From NCBI GenBank assembly GCA_002724395.1, contig PBOR01000017.1, positions 50,983 through 92,692 on the forward strand: a stretch of 41,710 nt of DNA, in the 5' to 3' direction. The notes beneath the pieces are model-generated. The model searched no databases and was not told the origin of the DNA. It saw only the letters and a list, made by a program, of their open reading frames with translations. Below, piece by piece: positions 9,184-19,052 of the stretch. Source of the DNA: Rhodospirillaceae bacterium. GTDB taxonomy: Bacteria; Pseudomonadota; Alphaproteobacteria; UBA8366. The position numbers were made by a program, and so were the translations under genes. The stretch's first letter is position 1. Each line of letters starts with the position of its first letter.

Positions 9184-10653
9184 CTACTCACAATAATCGC
9201 GTATGAACCGATCCAAAAGGCGCACACCGTACCCTGTACCACCTCGGGGAACGGTGGGTGCATTTTTATCCGACCAAGCCATGCCCGCTATATCCAAATG
9301 CGCCCACGGAACATCATTAACAAAGCGCAACAAGAACTGCGCGGCAGTAATAGAACCTCCCCAGCGCCCTCCTATATTCTTCATATCAGCGATTTTACTA
9401 TCTATCATTTTATCAAATGCGTCGCCCATGGGCATACGCCAAATTTTTTCACCGCTAGTTTCACCAGCAGCGATTAATTGTTTCGACAACTTATCGTCGT
9501 TCGAAAATAATCCAGCATACTCCTTTCCCAATGAAACCAAGATTGCGCCTGTCAAGGTTGCGAGGTCCACCATGAGGCGAGGCTTGAATTTTTTTTGGCA
9601 ATACCACAACGCATCGGCTAGTACTAAGCGGCCCTCTGCGTCGGTATTGAGAACTTCAATAGTTTGCCCAGACATAGATTTCACCACATCCCCAGGTCTC
9701 TGAGCATTACCATCGGGCATATTTTCGACCAGCCCGAAAATCCCAATTACATTTACTTGCGCTTTTCGACCAGCCAACGCTTTCATCAAACCAGCAACAG
9801 CTCCAGCACCGCCCATGTCCCACTTCATCTCGCCCATTCCAGCTCCGGGTTTCAAAGAAATGCCGCCTGTATCGAAGGTCACTCCCTTGCCAATAAATGC
9901 TACCGGTTGTTTCGATGCCGCCGCACCCTTCCATTGCATCACTACTAATTGGCTTTCTCGGCGTGATCCTTGGCCCACGCCCAATAGAGATCCCATACCT
10001 AGCTTGCGCATTGCGGCCTCGCCAAGAACTTCAACTTTCACTCCCAATTTAGTGAGTTTACGTACTTCACGCGCAAAGGTGACCGGATATAAAACGTTGG
10101 GTGGCTCCGACACTAAATCGCGGGTAAAAAAAACACCATCAGCCACTTTTGCCAGCGAAGCGTAGGTCCGTCGAGCGAGGCTTTCCCCTTTCACATGAAC
10201 CATAAAATTCCTAATCAAAGGCTTTTGATTGCCTTTAAGTTTTTTCTTGTACTTATCAAATTTGTAGGCTCGAAGACGGGATCCATAAGCTATTTGAACA
10301 GCAGCGTTTATTAAGTCCTTGGCGCCACAATCAACTATTACCGATACGGATAATTCTTCAGCACCCTCCATATGTTCGACAATATCCCCGCCCAAGTTCT
10401 GTAATTCGAGATCGCCCATCTTTTTGCCTAATCCGACTAACAGAATACGGCGTAGCTTAGTTCTTTCCGGCGCAATAATCGCCAACGACTGATTTTCTTT
10501 GCCTTCAAAGGAACTCGCTGCAATGCAACGTTTGATCGCACCGTCAGTCAAATCATCATAGGCGGCAGCGGCAGTACTAAGCCTCTTACCCACAATACCA
10601 ATAACTACGGCGCCATCTTTGGGTAAACCAGGTTTAGAAAAAGATACTTTCAT
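9184..10653 (-). CDS. pepA: Leucyl aminopeptidase (M17)
   Basis: A cytoplasmic dimetal aminopeptidase that releases N-terminal residues from peptides; in some bacteria PepA also binds DNA. With the ATG at 10653 it has 489 residues. The M17 catalytic core is complete: K256 and D261 in GKGVTFDTGG, K268, D279 in KWDMGGA, and the signature NTDAEGRL at 336-343 with the catalytic Arg. The frame stays open to 10689, but the start MKVSFSKPGL fits the family better; neither start has a strong ribosome binding site. It is the first gene of pepA-holC and diverges from lptF. Confidence 0.95.
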   Translation of the reverse strand: MKVSFSKPGLPKDGAVVIGIVGKRLSTAAAAYDDLTDGAIKRCIAASSFEGKENQSLAIIAPERTKLRRILLVGLGKKMGDLELQNLGGDIVEHMEGAEELSVSVIVDCGAKDLINAAVQIAYGSRLRAYKFDKYKKKLKGNQKPLIRNFMVHVKGESLARRTYASLAKVADGVFFTRDLVSEPPNVLYPVTFAREVRKLTKLGVKVEVLGEAAMRKLGMGSLLGVGQGSRRESQLVVMQWKGAAASKQPVAFIGKGVTFDTGGISLKPGAGMGEMKWDMGGAGAVAGLMKALAGRKAQVNVIGIFGLVENMPDGNAQRPGDVVKSMSGQTIEVLNTDAEGRLVLADALWYCQKKFKPRLMVDLATLTGAILVSLGKEYAGLFSNDDKLSKQLIAAGETSGEKIWRMPMGDAFDKMIDSKIADMKNIGGRWGGSITAAQFLLRFVNDVPWAHLDIAGMAWSDKNAPTVPRGGTGYGVRLLDRFIRDYCE

Positions 10654-10782
10654 CGGTGTAATCCACTTTGTTATTCGTGAAAAATACAATAGAGCTTTTC
10701 TCTATGAAGGATCAGTCTATGATATGGATTGACGCGTGTTAAGCGAACGTCGAATGTTTAAGAAATAAAGGATCCCGCGGTT

Positions 10783-11913
10783 TTGAAAAGCCTCGGCAGT
10801 TATGTATCGAAACAGATTATCAGCATCACGGTCTTCGTTATCCTGATTCTGGTTTTCGCGGTTTTTCTGACCCAGTCCTTACGCATTATCGACTGGACGC
10901 TTAACCGTGGGCTGGCCTTCTCTACCTTCATGACTATGGCTAGCCTACAGATGCCTTTTTTCCTCGTAGTCCTTTTTCCGATAGCTCCCTTCGCATCTAC
11001 TCTATTTGTTTATAGTCGGCTTATTACCGATAGTGAATTAATCGTCATGCGGGCCGCTGGAGTTGGTAATTGGTCATTAGCACGCCCCGGCCTTGCAGTT
11101 GGGTTTTTTATGATGCTCCTAACCTTCATCCTAAATCTTTATATACAACCTGCCTCGTTCCGCGAATATAAGGAGCGCGAATTTGAATTTCGAAACGAGT
11201 TAGCGTCCGTGGCCCTGCAAGAAGGTATCTTCAACGATATTCGTAAAGGCATCACCGTTTACGTCCGTGAACGCGACAAAGACGGCCAATTATACGGGAT
11301 ACTTTTGCACGACAATCGTAATATTGATAATCCGGAAACTATGATGGCAGAGAAAGGCGCATTAGTAGATACAGATGTTGGCCCGCGCATAATTTTGGTA
11401 AATGGAATACGTCAGACAGCAAACTATAAACAAAACAAGTCTCCCGATACATTGGAATTTGATCGCTGGACGGTGGAGCTTCCAAGCCGCAAAGCAGCCG
11501 GAGCACGATCTCGTGAACCTGCGGAGCGATTTTTGAACGAGCTTTTCTTTGCTACTGACGATGAGCGGTATAGAAACTTGCGTTATCGAGCAGAAATGTT
11601 TGCGGAAGGCCATAATCGTGTGGCGACAGGCTTTCTACCACTTACATTTTGTTCAATCGCGCTCGCATTTTTACTAAACGGCTCCTTCAACCGCCGCGGA
11701 CATGCCTTGCTTATTCTAGAAGCAATCAGCACCATAGCATTTGTTCTGATTTCTAGTATCGCCCTAAAAAATTATTCAGTAACACACCAATGGCTTTTGC
11801 CATTCATGTATGTAAATGCGGTATTACCGCTATTGATATCGGTGTATATTATCGCCCGCCCAACTCAATTCCCTACTCCACGACGTCAAACAGTGCCAAC
11901 TAAAGCTGATTAA
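10783..11913 (+). CDS. lptF: LPS export ABC transporter permease LptF
   Basis: One of two permeases of the LptB2FG transporter that extracts lipopolysaccharide from the inner membrane. The 376 residues have the YjgP/YjgQ layout: two or three N-terminal helices (ISITVFVILILVFAVF; FFLVVLFPIAPFASTL), a periplasmic beta-jellyroll at roughly 130-270, and three C-terminal helices. LITDSELIVMRAAG is the conserved coupling region. The start is TTG with AAGGA about 11 bases ahead. Unlike the usual adjacent lptF-lptG, its partner starts 593 bases downstream. Confidence 0.92.
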   Translation: MKSLGSYVSKQIISITVFVILILVFAVFLTQSLRIIDWTLNRGLAFSTFMTMASLQMPFFLVVLFPIAPFASTLFVYSRLITDSELIVMRAAGVGNWSLARPGLAVGFFMMLLTFILNLYIQPASFREYKEREFEFRNELASVALQEGIFNDIRKGITVYVRERDKDGQLYGILLHDNRNIDNPETMMAEKGALVDTDVGPRIILVNGIRQTANYKQNKSPDTLEFDRWTVELPSRKAAGARSREPAERFLNELFFATDDERYRNLRYRAEMFAEGHNRVATGFLPLTFCSIALAFLLNGSFNRRGHALLILEAISTIAFVLISSIALKNYSVTHQWLLPFMYVNAVLPLLISVYIIARPTQFPTPRRQTVPTKAD

Positions 11914-12506
11914 TCACTATTTCTGCTTGCAGGCATTTCTTGGATAATGGCTCGCTTCCTTTTTGTTAGGAATTCGCCAAACACCTCATAACCGCAAAGC
12001 GTAGGCAAAAACCGCTTTAGTCAGCCAGTAAATGGCCAATTAGCTGGTAAATTGGATCAAAGCCATCTTTTCACCCCAGTTTCAACTTTTTGTAAGATGC
12101 TTTAGGTAATCATCACAATTACCAAGATACCATTGAATACTGTCCAAATAGCCGCCTAAATTCTTACAGAAAACCTTTAAAATTCAGTTAAATCAATTTA
12201 GAAAATGTTCTTATTTTGTGATGCCCGCATCAAATAAAGTAAAGAAAAGACTTTCAAAACCTCTAGTTTCCTGTTTATTAAAAGCTAGTAATTAAATAAT
12301 TTAAGAACAAGAAAAGTATAAAACAGGATGAGTACCCTACGCTTACCCGCTATAGCGCGGGAGAGCTGCCGTGATGAGTCCCATCGCGCTTCATTCGCTG
12401 CCCTACCGATTGCTGCAACATGCTTGCAGTCGGATGCAGTTCTGCGCCATACGGTGAACCGTTCACGCCATACCCTTGCAGTAATGGCAGAGATAATGAT
12501 GGGGCA
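11914..12506 (+). other. Unusual 593-base gap between lptF and lptG
   Basis: No recognisable gene is seen. The first 400 bases are AT-rich (about 12061-12320 especially) and full of stops in every frame. The last 160 bases shift to higher GC and hold a 60-codon open frame (12328-12510) whose stop overlaps the lptG GTG start (GTGA). Its predicted peptide resembles nothing known to me and its ATG lacks a properly spaced ribosome binding site. A short hairpin, CCCGC and GCGGG around TATAGC, lies near 12348-12363. The frame could be a coupled leader peptide or chance. Confidence 0.6.
12423..12482 (+). repeat. Nested direct repeats around a palindrome upstream of lptG
   Basis: CGCCATAC occurs at 12445-12452 and 12466-12473, flanking the inverted repeat GTGAAC-C-GTTCAC (12454-12466). 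Outside these, CTTGCAGT occurs at 12423-12430 and 12475-12482. The symmetrical arrangement ends about 25 bases before the lptG start and could be an operator or an RNA hairpin. It may also be a by-product of local duplication. Confidence 0.5.
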
Positions 12507-13607
12507 GTGAGCGTGCGCTTGTCACTGACATTATCCAAATACCTATCACGCCATTTCTTATTTTGGTTGGTTAGCGTTTTCTTCGCCTTCACCGGAATCG
12601 CTTTGATTCTCGATACAGTGGAATTGATGAGACGCGCATCAGGAAAAGAAGAGGCGACGATGGATATCGTCATCATGATGGGCATTCTTAAATTGCCTTA
12701 CATGATCCACTCATTATTGCCATTTATTATTCTATTCGGCGCACTCCTTGCTTTCTGGCGTCTGGCCAGAACCAATGAAGTGGTTGTTGCCCGGGCGGCT
12801 GGGATATCTGTTTGGCAGTTTCTGTTGCCGGCCGTGTTTATCACTTTTGCTATAGGCATCTTCCAAATCAGTGGATTTAACCCCTTCGCTTCGGCCATGT
12901 TGTCCAAGTATGAAGCTTTTGAAGCGCAATACCTGCAACGTCGAACCAGCATGCTCGCAGTGTCAAAGAATGGTCTTTGGCTTCGACAAGCAGACGGACA
13001 ATATCAATCGGTCATTCACGCGCTTCGCGTGACCAATCAAAATATGATCCTTCATGATGTCATTATTTTTAGGTTTAAGGACCAAGACCGATTTGCAGAA
13101 CGCATCGACGCAAAAAAGGCACAACTTACAAAAGGCCGTTGGAATTTAGAAAATGCATGGGTTTCATCGCCACTTGGCCAACCGCAATTTCACGAAAGAC
13201 ACAGCATCCGTACAAATTTGACCGTCACTAAGATTCAGGAAAGCTTTGCTTCCCCTGAAACAATGTCATCTTGGGATTTACCTGAATTCATTCGCACCAT
13301 GGAAGCCGCCGGATTTTCCGGGCACCGACATCAATTACATTTTTATTCCCTATTATCTTATCCGTTTTTATTATGTGCCATGGTCTTAATTGCAGCGAGT
13401 TTCACGCTGCGTGTAAATCGGCGAACAGGCGCTAGTTTTGCAATTGTTGGCAGTGTCCTATTTTGTTTTATCATATACTTCATGTCCGACGTCGTGCAGG
13501 CACTCGGCATGTCAGCAACAATTCCCCCGGCGCTAGCAGCATGGACGCCAGCTTGCGTGTCTATCATGATCGGCCTCGCTATGTTGTTTCATCTGGAGGA
13601 CGGATGA
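12507..13607 (+). CDS. lptG: LPS export ABC transporter permease LptG
   Basis: The second permease of LptB2FG. The 366 residues from the GTG at 12507 begin VSVRLSLTLSKYLSRHFLFW, the usual LptG start, followed by helices (LVSVFFAFTGIALILDTVELMRR; LLPFIILFGALLAFW), the coupling segment TNEVVVARAAGIS, a periplasmic domain, and C-terminal helices. The frame runs upstream to an ATG at 12420, but those residues have no family match. A second GTG at 12513 is also possible. The stop overlaps the lptD start (ATGA), showing translational coupling. Confidence 0.9.
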   Translation: MSVRLSLTLSKYLSRHFLFWLVSVFFAFTGIALILDTVELMRRASGKEEATMDIVIMMGILKLPYMIHSLLPFIILFGALLAFWRLARTNEVVVARAAGISVWQFLLPAVFITFAIGIFQISGFNPFASAMLSKYEAFEAQYLQRRTSMLAVSKNGLWLRQADGQYQSVIHALRVTNQNMILHDVIIFRFKDQDRFAERIDAKKAQLTKGRWNLENAWVSSPLGQPQFHERHSIRTNLTVTKIQESFASPETMSSWDLPEFIRTMEAAGFSGHRHQLHFYSLLSYPFLLCAMVLIAASFTLRVNRRTGASFAIVGSVLFCFIIYFMSDVVQALGMSATIPPALAAWTPACVSIMIGLAMLFHLEDG

Positions 13608-15841
13608 TGCGCAAGCAGCTTACTAAATTAAGTTTATTATTATTTCTCGCATATTTTGTTTCAAACTTAGTCACAGACGCGTTAGCTCAGAGGCCAAGTG
13701 GTGGGCAACTGCAAAACCGCATCCAGAAATTTGAATCCCAACGCGGCAGCAAAGTCCTCATAACCGCAAATGAAGTTAGTTACGACAATGAGCTCGGCTC
13801 GATTATTGCCCGCGGCAATGTAGAAATTGTTCAAGAAAAGCGAATACTGAGAGCGGATTCAATTAGTTACAATCAAAAAACAGATACTGTAAGCGCGTCA
13901 GGCAATATCTCGCTACTGGAGCCATCCGGTGAGGTACTTTTTGCAGAATTCATTGAGCTTAAAGACCAGTTTAAAAATGGTGTAATTAAAGAAATGCGAA
14001 TTCTGCTGACTGATAAAAGTCGATTTGCCGCCAGAGAAGCTACACGGCAAGACGGAGACCGCTTGGTTATGAATCGAGCAGTATATTCCCCTTGCGAAAT
14101 CTGCAAAAAGGATCCACAGCGCGCTCCGCTCTGGCAGCTTAAAGCAGGACAGATCGTCCATCACCAGACAGATAAGGAAATCACGTACCGTAATGCCTTC
14201 CTTGAATTTTATGGCGTCCCTATAGCTTATACCCCGTATTTCTCCCATCCAGATCCAACTGTTCATCGACGCAGTGGTTTTCTCTCACCGAACTTCGGTT
14301 CAGGTGGCAACCTCGGTGGATTTATACAAACACCCTTTTACCTAGTAATAGATGAGGATAAAGACCTAACAGTTTCTCCTATTTATACACTTGATGAAGG
14401 CATTGTTTTTGATGGCGAGTATCGCCAAAGATTCACACAGGGCGAATTACGCCTTGCGGGAAGCGCTACTTCCGCAGATCGTCAAGAAGGAGACCCTTCC
14501 AATCCTCAGACCAAGCGAAACGAATTCAGGGGTCATTTAGAGGCATTTGGCCGATATGATATAAATAAAACCTGGCGCATTGGCATGGATATAGAGCGCG
14601 CCACAGACCGCACGTATCTCCGACGGTTTAATTTTTTCGAACCTAATGGCAACTCTTTGACCCAGCATGTGTTCTTGGAAGGATTCCGAAAACGCAATTA
14701 CGCTGCACTAAATCTCTATGCTTTTCAAGATTTACGAACTTCATCCGAGGGGCAGACCGAGCAACCCTATATAGCTCCTTCGCTAGACTTTAATCACGTT
14801 GGAGAATCGGATCACTTTGGTGGGCGAGTAGGCCTTGATGCTAACTTTCGTCATCTAGGACGCAGCGATGGCCCTACGGGACAACGAATATATTTAACAC
14901 CAGGCTATAAAATCTCAAGAACTGCAGATTTGGGGTTTGTGACATCGCTTTCAACAGACCTTAGAACGGATCTTTATCATTCCGATCAGACCTCAACTCC
15001 ACGCGTGAATGCCGAAACGCAGGACGGTTTCGCATACCGCCTTATGCCACGCATGAAAGCTGATTGGAGATTGCCTCTTGTGCGAAACACAGATATCTCA
15101 ACACAACTCATCGAGCCCATTGCGGGTTTCATAATAACTCGCAATGGGGGTAATACCACTGATATTCCTGACGAAGATAGCAAGGTCTTTGAATCAGACG
15201 ATAGCAATCTTTTCAGCATGGATCGTTTGCCTGGATTGGACCGCGTTGAAAGCGGCCAGCGCGGAATCTATGGAATCAAATTCGGCTTGTTTGGACAGAA
15301 TTTTGGCCGCAACACCGCTTTCATCGGTCAAACCTATCGATTTAATAATGATGATGAGTTGGTCACTAATCACAATATCAATCAAGGCTTTTCGGATATT
15401 GTCGGCCGCATCGACATAAACCCCCAAGAATATATAGATTTGCTTTACCGCTTTCGCGTTGAACACGGCACCTTCAAACCAAGGCGTAATGAGTTTACTT
15501 TTACGGTAGGCCCAAAAGCCTTCAAAATTTCCGGTGATTATATCTTTGTGGATAATGGAACCAGCAGTGGTTCGTTATCACGACGAGAGGAAATTAAAGC
15601 ATCCGTCTCCTCACAAATCACACAATTTTGGTCAATTAGAGGATCAACGCATCGGGACTTGAATAAGGGTGGTGGATCTCTATCTCATTCGATAAGCTTG
15701 CGATACGAAGATGAGTGCTTCGACTTCGACCTTACCGGCACAAGAAGTTTCATTCGCGACGCCGACATTACTCCGTCGGATTCGCTTCTTTTCAGATTTA
15801 TCTTTAAACATCTTGGGCAAGTGTCAACCAATGCAGGGTAA
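13604..15841 (+). CDS. lptD: LPS assembly outer membrane protein LptD
   Basis: The outer membrane beta-barrel that inserts lipopolysaccharide into the outer leaflet with LptE. It has 745 residues: a signal peptide (about 1-33, cleavage near ALAQ), an OstA/LptA-like N-terminal domain (about 55-170, VSYDNELGSIIARGNVEIV), then the large barrel. Cysteines in CEICKKD near residue 165 and in RYEDECFDF near the C-terminus fit the interdomain disulphides of LptD. The start at 13604 (or the next codon, 13607) has GGAGG 6 bases upstream and overlaps the lptG stop; the frame is open further upstream but only as a shadow of lptG. Confidence 0.94.
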   Translation: MMRKQLTKLSLLLFLAYFVSNLVTDALAQRPSGGQLQNRIQKFESQRGSKVLITANEVSYDNELGSIIARGNVEIVQEKRILRADSISYNQKTDTVSASGNISLLEPSGEVLFAEFIELKDQFKNGVIKEMRILLTDKSRFAAREATRQDGDRLVMNRAVYSPCEICKKDPQRAPLWQLKAGQIVHHQTDKEITYRNAFLEFYGVPIAYTPYFSHPDPTVHRRSGFLSPNFGSGGNLGGFIQTPFYLVIDEDKDLTVSPIYTLDEGIVFDGEYRQRFTQGELRLAGSATSADRQEGDPSNPQTKRNEFRGHLEAFGRYDINKTWRIGMDIERATDRTYLRRFNFFEPNGNSLTQHVFLEGFRKRNYAALNLYAFQDLRTSSEGQTEQPYIAPSLDFNHVGESDHFGGRVGLDANFRHLGRSDGPTGQRIYLTPGYKISRTADLGFVTSLSTDLRTDLYHSDQTSTPRVNAETQDGFAYRLMPRMKADWRLPLVRNTDISTQLIEPIAGFIITRNGGNTTDIPDEDSKVFESDDSNLFSMDRLPGLDRVESGQRGIYGIKFGLFGQNFGRNTAFIGQTYRFNNDDELVTNHNINQGFSDIVGRIDINPQEYIDLLYRFRVEHGTFKPRRNEFTFTVGPKAFKISGDYIFVDNGTSSGSLSRREEIKASVSSQITQFWSIRGSTHRDLNKGGGSLSHSISLRYEDECFDFDLTGTRSFIRDADITPSDSLLFRFIFKHLGQVSTNAG

Positions 15842-15845
15842 ACCG

Positions 15846-17174
15846 ATGGTGAACTCTGGGACAAAACAAAGCAAAATTAAAAACACGGTAGACTTAAAGT
15901 GTTTATCACACTGCTTTATCGCCGTAGCCGCGCTAATCCTAATTTTGATTTCATCGGCGCTTGCCAATGCTCAGCAAAAGCATGTGTTACGTATTCACGC
16001 AATTGTCAATGACGACGTGATTTCGTTTTATGACCTCATCCAGAGAATTCGATTAGTAATTCTCACAAGCTCAATAAACGATTCATTGGAAACGAGGCGA
16101 CGGCTAGCACCACAGGTGCTGCGTACGATGATTGATGAAAAACTGCGTCTTCAGGAGGCCGAACGCCTTAACATCAAAATCTCATCAACTCTCGTCGATA
16201 GCAAAATTAGATTCCTCGAAGAACAAAATAAAATGCCGGTCGGCGCGCTCACAGAAGTCTTAGACCGAGCAGGCATAGATCAGAATTCGCTTAGGATTAA
16301 AATACGAGGTGAAATTGCCTGGCAAAAAATTGTAAAGCGTCGCCTTTTAAGAAAAGTATACATAAGTAATGATCAGGTTGAAGAGGAGTTAGACCGACTC
16401 AAATCAATTCAGCATTTACCACAGTATCAGGTTTCGGAAATCTTTCTGTCTGTCGATAATCCCGACCAGGAATCACAAGTCGTAGAGCTAGCAAATCGAC
16501 TAATCGGCCAATTAGACGCAGGCGCAAAGTTTTCTCTCTTAGCTCGCGAATTCTCACAAAGCGCCAGCGCAGCTGTTGACGGTGACCTTGGTATTGTTTC
16601 TAAAGGACAACTAGATAGCGAAATCGAGAGGGCTATCGAAGGGCTGTCTCCCGGAGAACTTGCTGGGCCTATACGAACCCTATCGGGTTTTTACATCTTA
16701 AAGTTACATAACCGAGTAATTCCCGCCCAAGTAACGGCAGAAGTAGATAAACGCGCAGAGATATCGCAAGTACTGTTGCCACTGAAACCAAATTCCGTCC
16801 CTAACGAGATTCAAGCACAAATACGTTTCGCACAGAGAATTAAAGCAGAATCCAAAAACTGCAAGCAACTCGAAGAAACCGGCAGGACTCTCAAAACCCC
16901 TCAATCTGGAAGCTTAGGAGATATTAATATCGCGACTTTGCCCGATCCTATTAAAAAAGCTATCGATACCCTACCCGAAAATAAGGTAACAGCGCCTATT
17001 CGAGTAGCAGAAGGCTTGTTGTTGATGATGGTTTGCAAATGGACAACCAAAAATCGCAGCCTACCCAGCCAGAAGGATATTCGCGAACGGCTAGGCGATA
17101 AACGTCTCAACCTTCTTATGCAACGCTATATGCGCGACCTACGGCGTACAGCATTTATTGATCTGCGCGGATAA
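15846..17174 (+). CDS. surA: Periplasmic chaperone and peptidyl-prolyl isomerase SurA
   Basis: Helps outer membrane proteins, LptD among them, to fold in the periplasm. The 442-residue protein has a long n-region and signal segment (about 20-47, FIAVAALILILISSALANA), a SurA N-terminal helical domain (VNDDVISFYDLIQRIRL), and two parvulin domains; the first is clear (QVSEIFLSV to GFYILKLHNR, with REFSQSASAAVDGDLG), the second weaker. The ATG at 15846 follows AGGG; an ATG at 15831 overlapping the lptD stop is an alternative. It sits 4 bases after lptD and overlaps pdxA by one base, so chaperone and client are coexpressed. Confidence 0.92.
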   Translation: MVNSGTKQSKIKNTVDLKCLSHCFIAVAALILILISSALANAQQKHVLRIHAIVNDDVISFYDLIQRIRLVILTSSINDSLETRRRLAPQVLRTMIDEKLRLQEAERLNIKISSTLVDSKIRFLEEQNKMPVGALTEVLDRAGIDQNSLRIKIRGEIAWQKIVKRRLLRKVYISNDQVEEELDRLKSIQHLPQYQVSEIFLSVDNPDQESQVVELANRLIGQLDAGAKFSLLAREFSQSASAAVDGDLGIVSKGQLDSEIERAIEGLSPGELAGPIRTLSGFYILKLHNRVIPAQVTAEVDKRAEISQVLLPLKPNSVPNEIQAQIRFAQRIKAESKNCKQLEETGRTLKTPQSGSLGDINIATLPDPIKKAIDTLPENKVTAPIRVAEGLLLMMVCKWTTKNRSLPSQKDIRERLGDKRLNLLMQRYMRDLRRTAFIDLRG

Positions 17175-18205
17175 TGGAAGTCGTGTCACCTATAGCACTT
17201 ACCATGGGTGAGCCAGCCGGAATTGGTGGCGAAATTGCCATAAAGGCATGGGCGGGCCAAGAAGCGATGAAAGTGCCCATATTTTTTATAATTGATTACC
17301 AGAAGCGCCTCAAACGCTTATCAAACGCTTTAAATTGGCCCTTAGAAATTATTGCAATTAGTACCCCAGAAGAAGCATCAGACGCTTTTCGCCACGGCCT
17401 CCCGGTTTTGGAACAAACATTGCCCGGCTCCATAACACCGGGCCAGCCGGATCCAACAAACGCACCCTCTATCATTTCTTCAATCGATACAGCAATTTCA
17501 TTTGTTCAGTCCGGCGCCGCGGGGGCTATCGTAACCAATCCTATTCATAAAAGTACATTATACGATGCCGGCTTTGAATATCCTGGTCATACTGAATATC
17601 TAGCAACAAAAGCTAGCAGCCTTCGCTCCGTTATGATGCTAGCCTGCGACGAGCTCAGAGCTGTTCCAGTTACCACGCATTTATCCCTAGAAAAAGCAAT
17701 CAAAGCGCTCAATACTCAAGACATCGTCGAAGTTACTAGAATTACAGCGCGAGCATTACAGACCGATTTTGGTATCCAGAACCCCCACCTTATGGTCGCT
17801 GCTTTGAATCCACACGCTGGCGAGAATGGCGCTTTAGGATGCGAAGAAATTGAAGTAATTTTACCCGCGGTCAACAAATTGAAGTTGGAAGGTTACAGTG
17901 TTACCGGGCCCGCCCCCGCCGATACGCTTTTTCATCCTCGGGCGCGCGAAGCCTATGATGCGGTCATTTGTATGTACCACGATCAGGCTCTCATACCTCT
18001 AAAAACGATTAATTTTTCTGGCGGGGTGAACATCACCATGGGTCTACCTTTTGTAAGAACATCCCCAGATCACGGTACAGCATTTGAAATTGCTGGCATG
18101 GGCGTGGCAGATGAAACGAGCTTGGTTAAAGCTTTAAAGACTGCCGCAAAGATTGCAGCACGCCGAGATAGCATAGGAAAACGTCCGGAATCGCAGCGTG
18201 CCTAG
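17174..18205 (+). CDS. pdxA: 4-hydroxythreonine-4-phosphate dehydrogenase
   Basis: An NAD-dependent enzyme of the DXP-dependent pyridoxal phosphate pathway. The 343 residues carry the family metal-binding histidines in [19 protein letters not shown] and [11 protein letters not shown], and the start [13 protein letters not shown] is typical. The ATG shares its first base with the surA stop, and the end overlaps rsmA by 8 bases. The surA-pdxA-rsmA order is conserved across proteobacteria. Confidence 0.97.
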   Translation: MEVVSPIALTMGEPAGIGGEIAIKAWAGQEAMKVPIFFIIDYQKRLKRLSNALNWPLEIIAISTPEEASDAFRHGLPVLEQTLPGSITPGQPDPTNAPSIISSIDTAISFVQSGAAGAIVTNPIHKSTLYDAGFEYPGHTEYLATKASSLRSVMMLACDELRAVPVTTHLSLEKAIKALNTQDIVEVTRITARALQTDFGIQNPHLMVAALNPHAGENGALGCEEIEVILPAVNKLKLEGYSVTGPAPADTLFHPRAREAYDAVICMYHDQALIPLKTINFSGGVNITMGLPFVRTSPDHGTAFEIAGMGVADETSLVKALKTAAKIAARRDSIGKRPESQRA

Positions 18206-19052
18206 AACATCGAGTGCCGTCAAACTGCCACCCTTAAGCGAGATTATTGCCAATAACCAGCTGTCGGCCCAAAAAACGCTCGGACAACACTTCTTACTAG
18301 ACCTAAACCTAACCGATCGGATCGCACGCAGCGCTGGAAATCTTGCCGACGCTACGGTTATTGAAGTCGGCCCCGGCCCCGGGGGCCTCACCCGGTCGCT
18401 CCTAAAGACCGAAACTAATTCCGTTATTGTCATTGAGCGGGATCCCCGGTGTATAAATGCCCTGGCACCGCTTAAAGAGATATACCCCAACCGATTAGTG
18501 ATTATCGAAGGAGATGCGCTAAAATTAGACTTGTCTGCGATCGGATCGAAGCCACGCCACGTTGTCGCCAATTTGCCCTATAACGTTGGCACTGCGCTTT
18601 TAATACGTTGGTTGGGACAAGTAGAATCTTTTTCAAGCCTAACACTTATGTTTCAACGCGAGGTCGCAGACCGCATCGTAGCGAACCCTGGAACGAAATC
18701 CTACGGTCGTCTGAGCGTACTCTGCAACTGGCTTTGCAATACAGATTTATTGTTTGGGATACCAGCACGCGCCTTTACCCCTCCGCCAAAAGTTGATTCC
18801 GCTTTAGTAAAACTAACGCCATACCAAACACTGCCGTGCGAAGCAGATCAGGAAGCTTTGGAAGAGATTACGCGAGCGGCTTTTGGACAGCGCCGCAAAA
18901 TGATGCGTAGCGCATTAAGACAGCTAGACGTAGATGCAAATACATTATTAACCGAAGCCGAAATACTCCCAACGCGACGAGCAGAAGAACTCACAATCGA
19001 GGAATTCGGGGCACTTGCGAAGGGTCTCAACCGTCTTCGCAGAGCCTCTTAA
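18198..19052 (+). CDS. rsmA: 16S rRNA dimethyladenosine transferase RsmA (KsgA)
   Basis: Dimethylates two adjacent adenosines in helix 45 of 16S rRNA late in small-subunit assembly. The 284 residues show [15 protein letters not shown], the SAM-binding motif [10 protein letters not shown], the catalytic NLPYNVG and [14 protein letters not shown]. The start is GTG at 18198, inside the end of pdxA, indicating coupling. Its 3' end overlaps the convergent gmk gene by 26 bases. Confidence 0.97.
   Translation: MPRTSSAVKLPPLSEIIANNQLSAQKTLGQHFLLDLNLTDRIARSAGNLADATVIEVGPGPGGLTRSLLKTETNSVIVIERDPRCINALAPLKEIYPNRLVIIEGDALKLDLSAIGSKPRHVVANLPYNVGTALLIRWLGQVESFSSLTLMFQREVADRIVANPGTKSYGRLSVLCNWLCNTDLLFGIPARAFTPPPKVDSALVKLTPYQTLPCEADQEALEEITRAAFGQRRKMMRSALRQLDVDANTLLTEAEILPTRRAEELTIEEFGALAKGLNRLRRAS

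Noticed and set aside
12350..12685. A 111-codon minus-strand frame across the lptG start
   Set aside because: It overlaps the clear lptG N-terminus and shows no similarity to any known protein.
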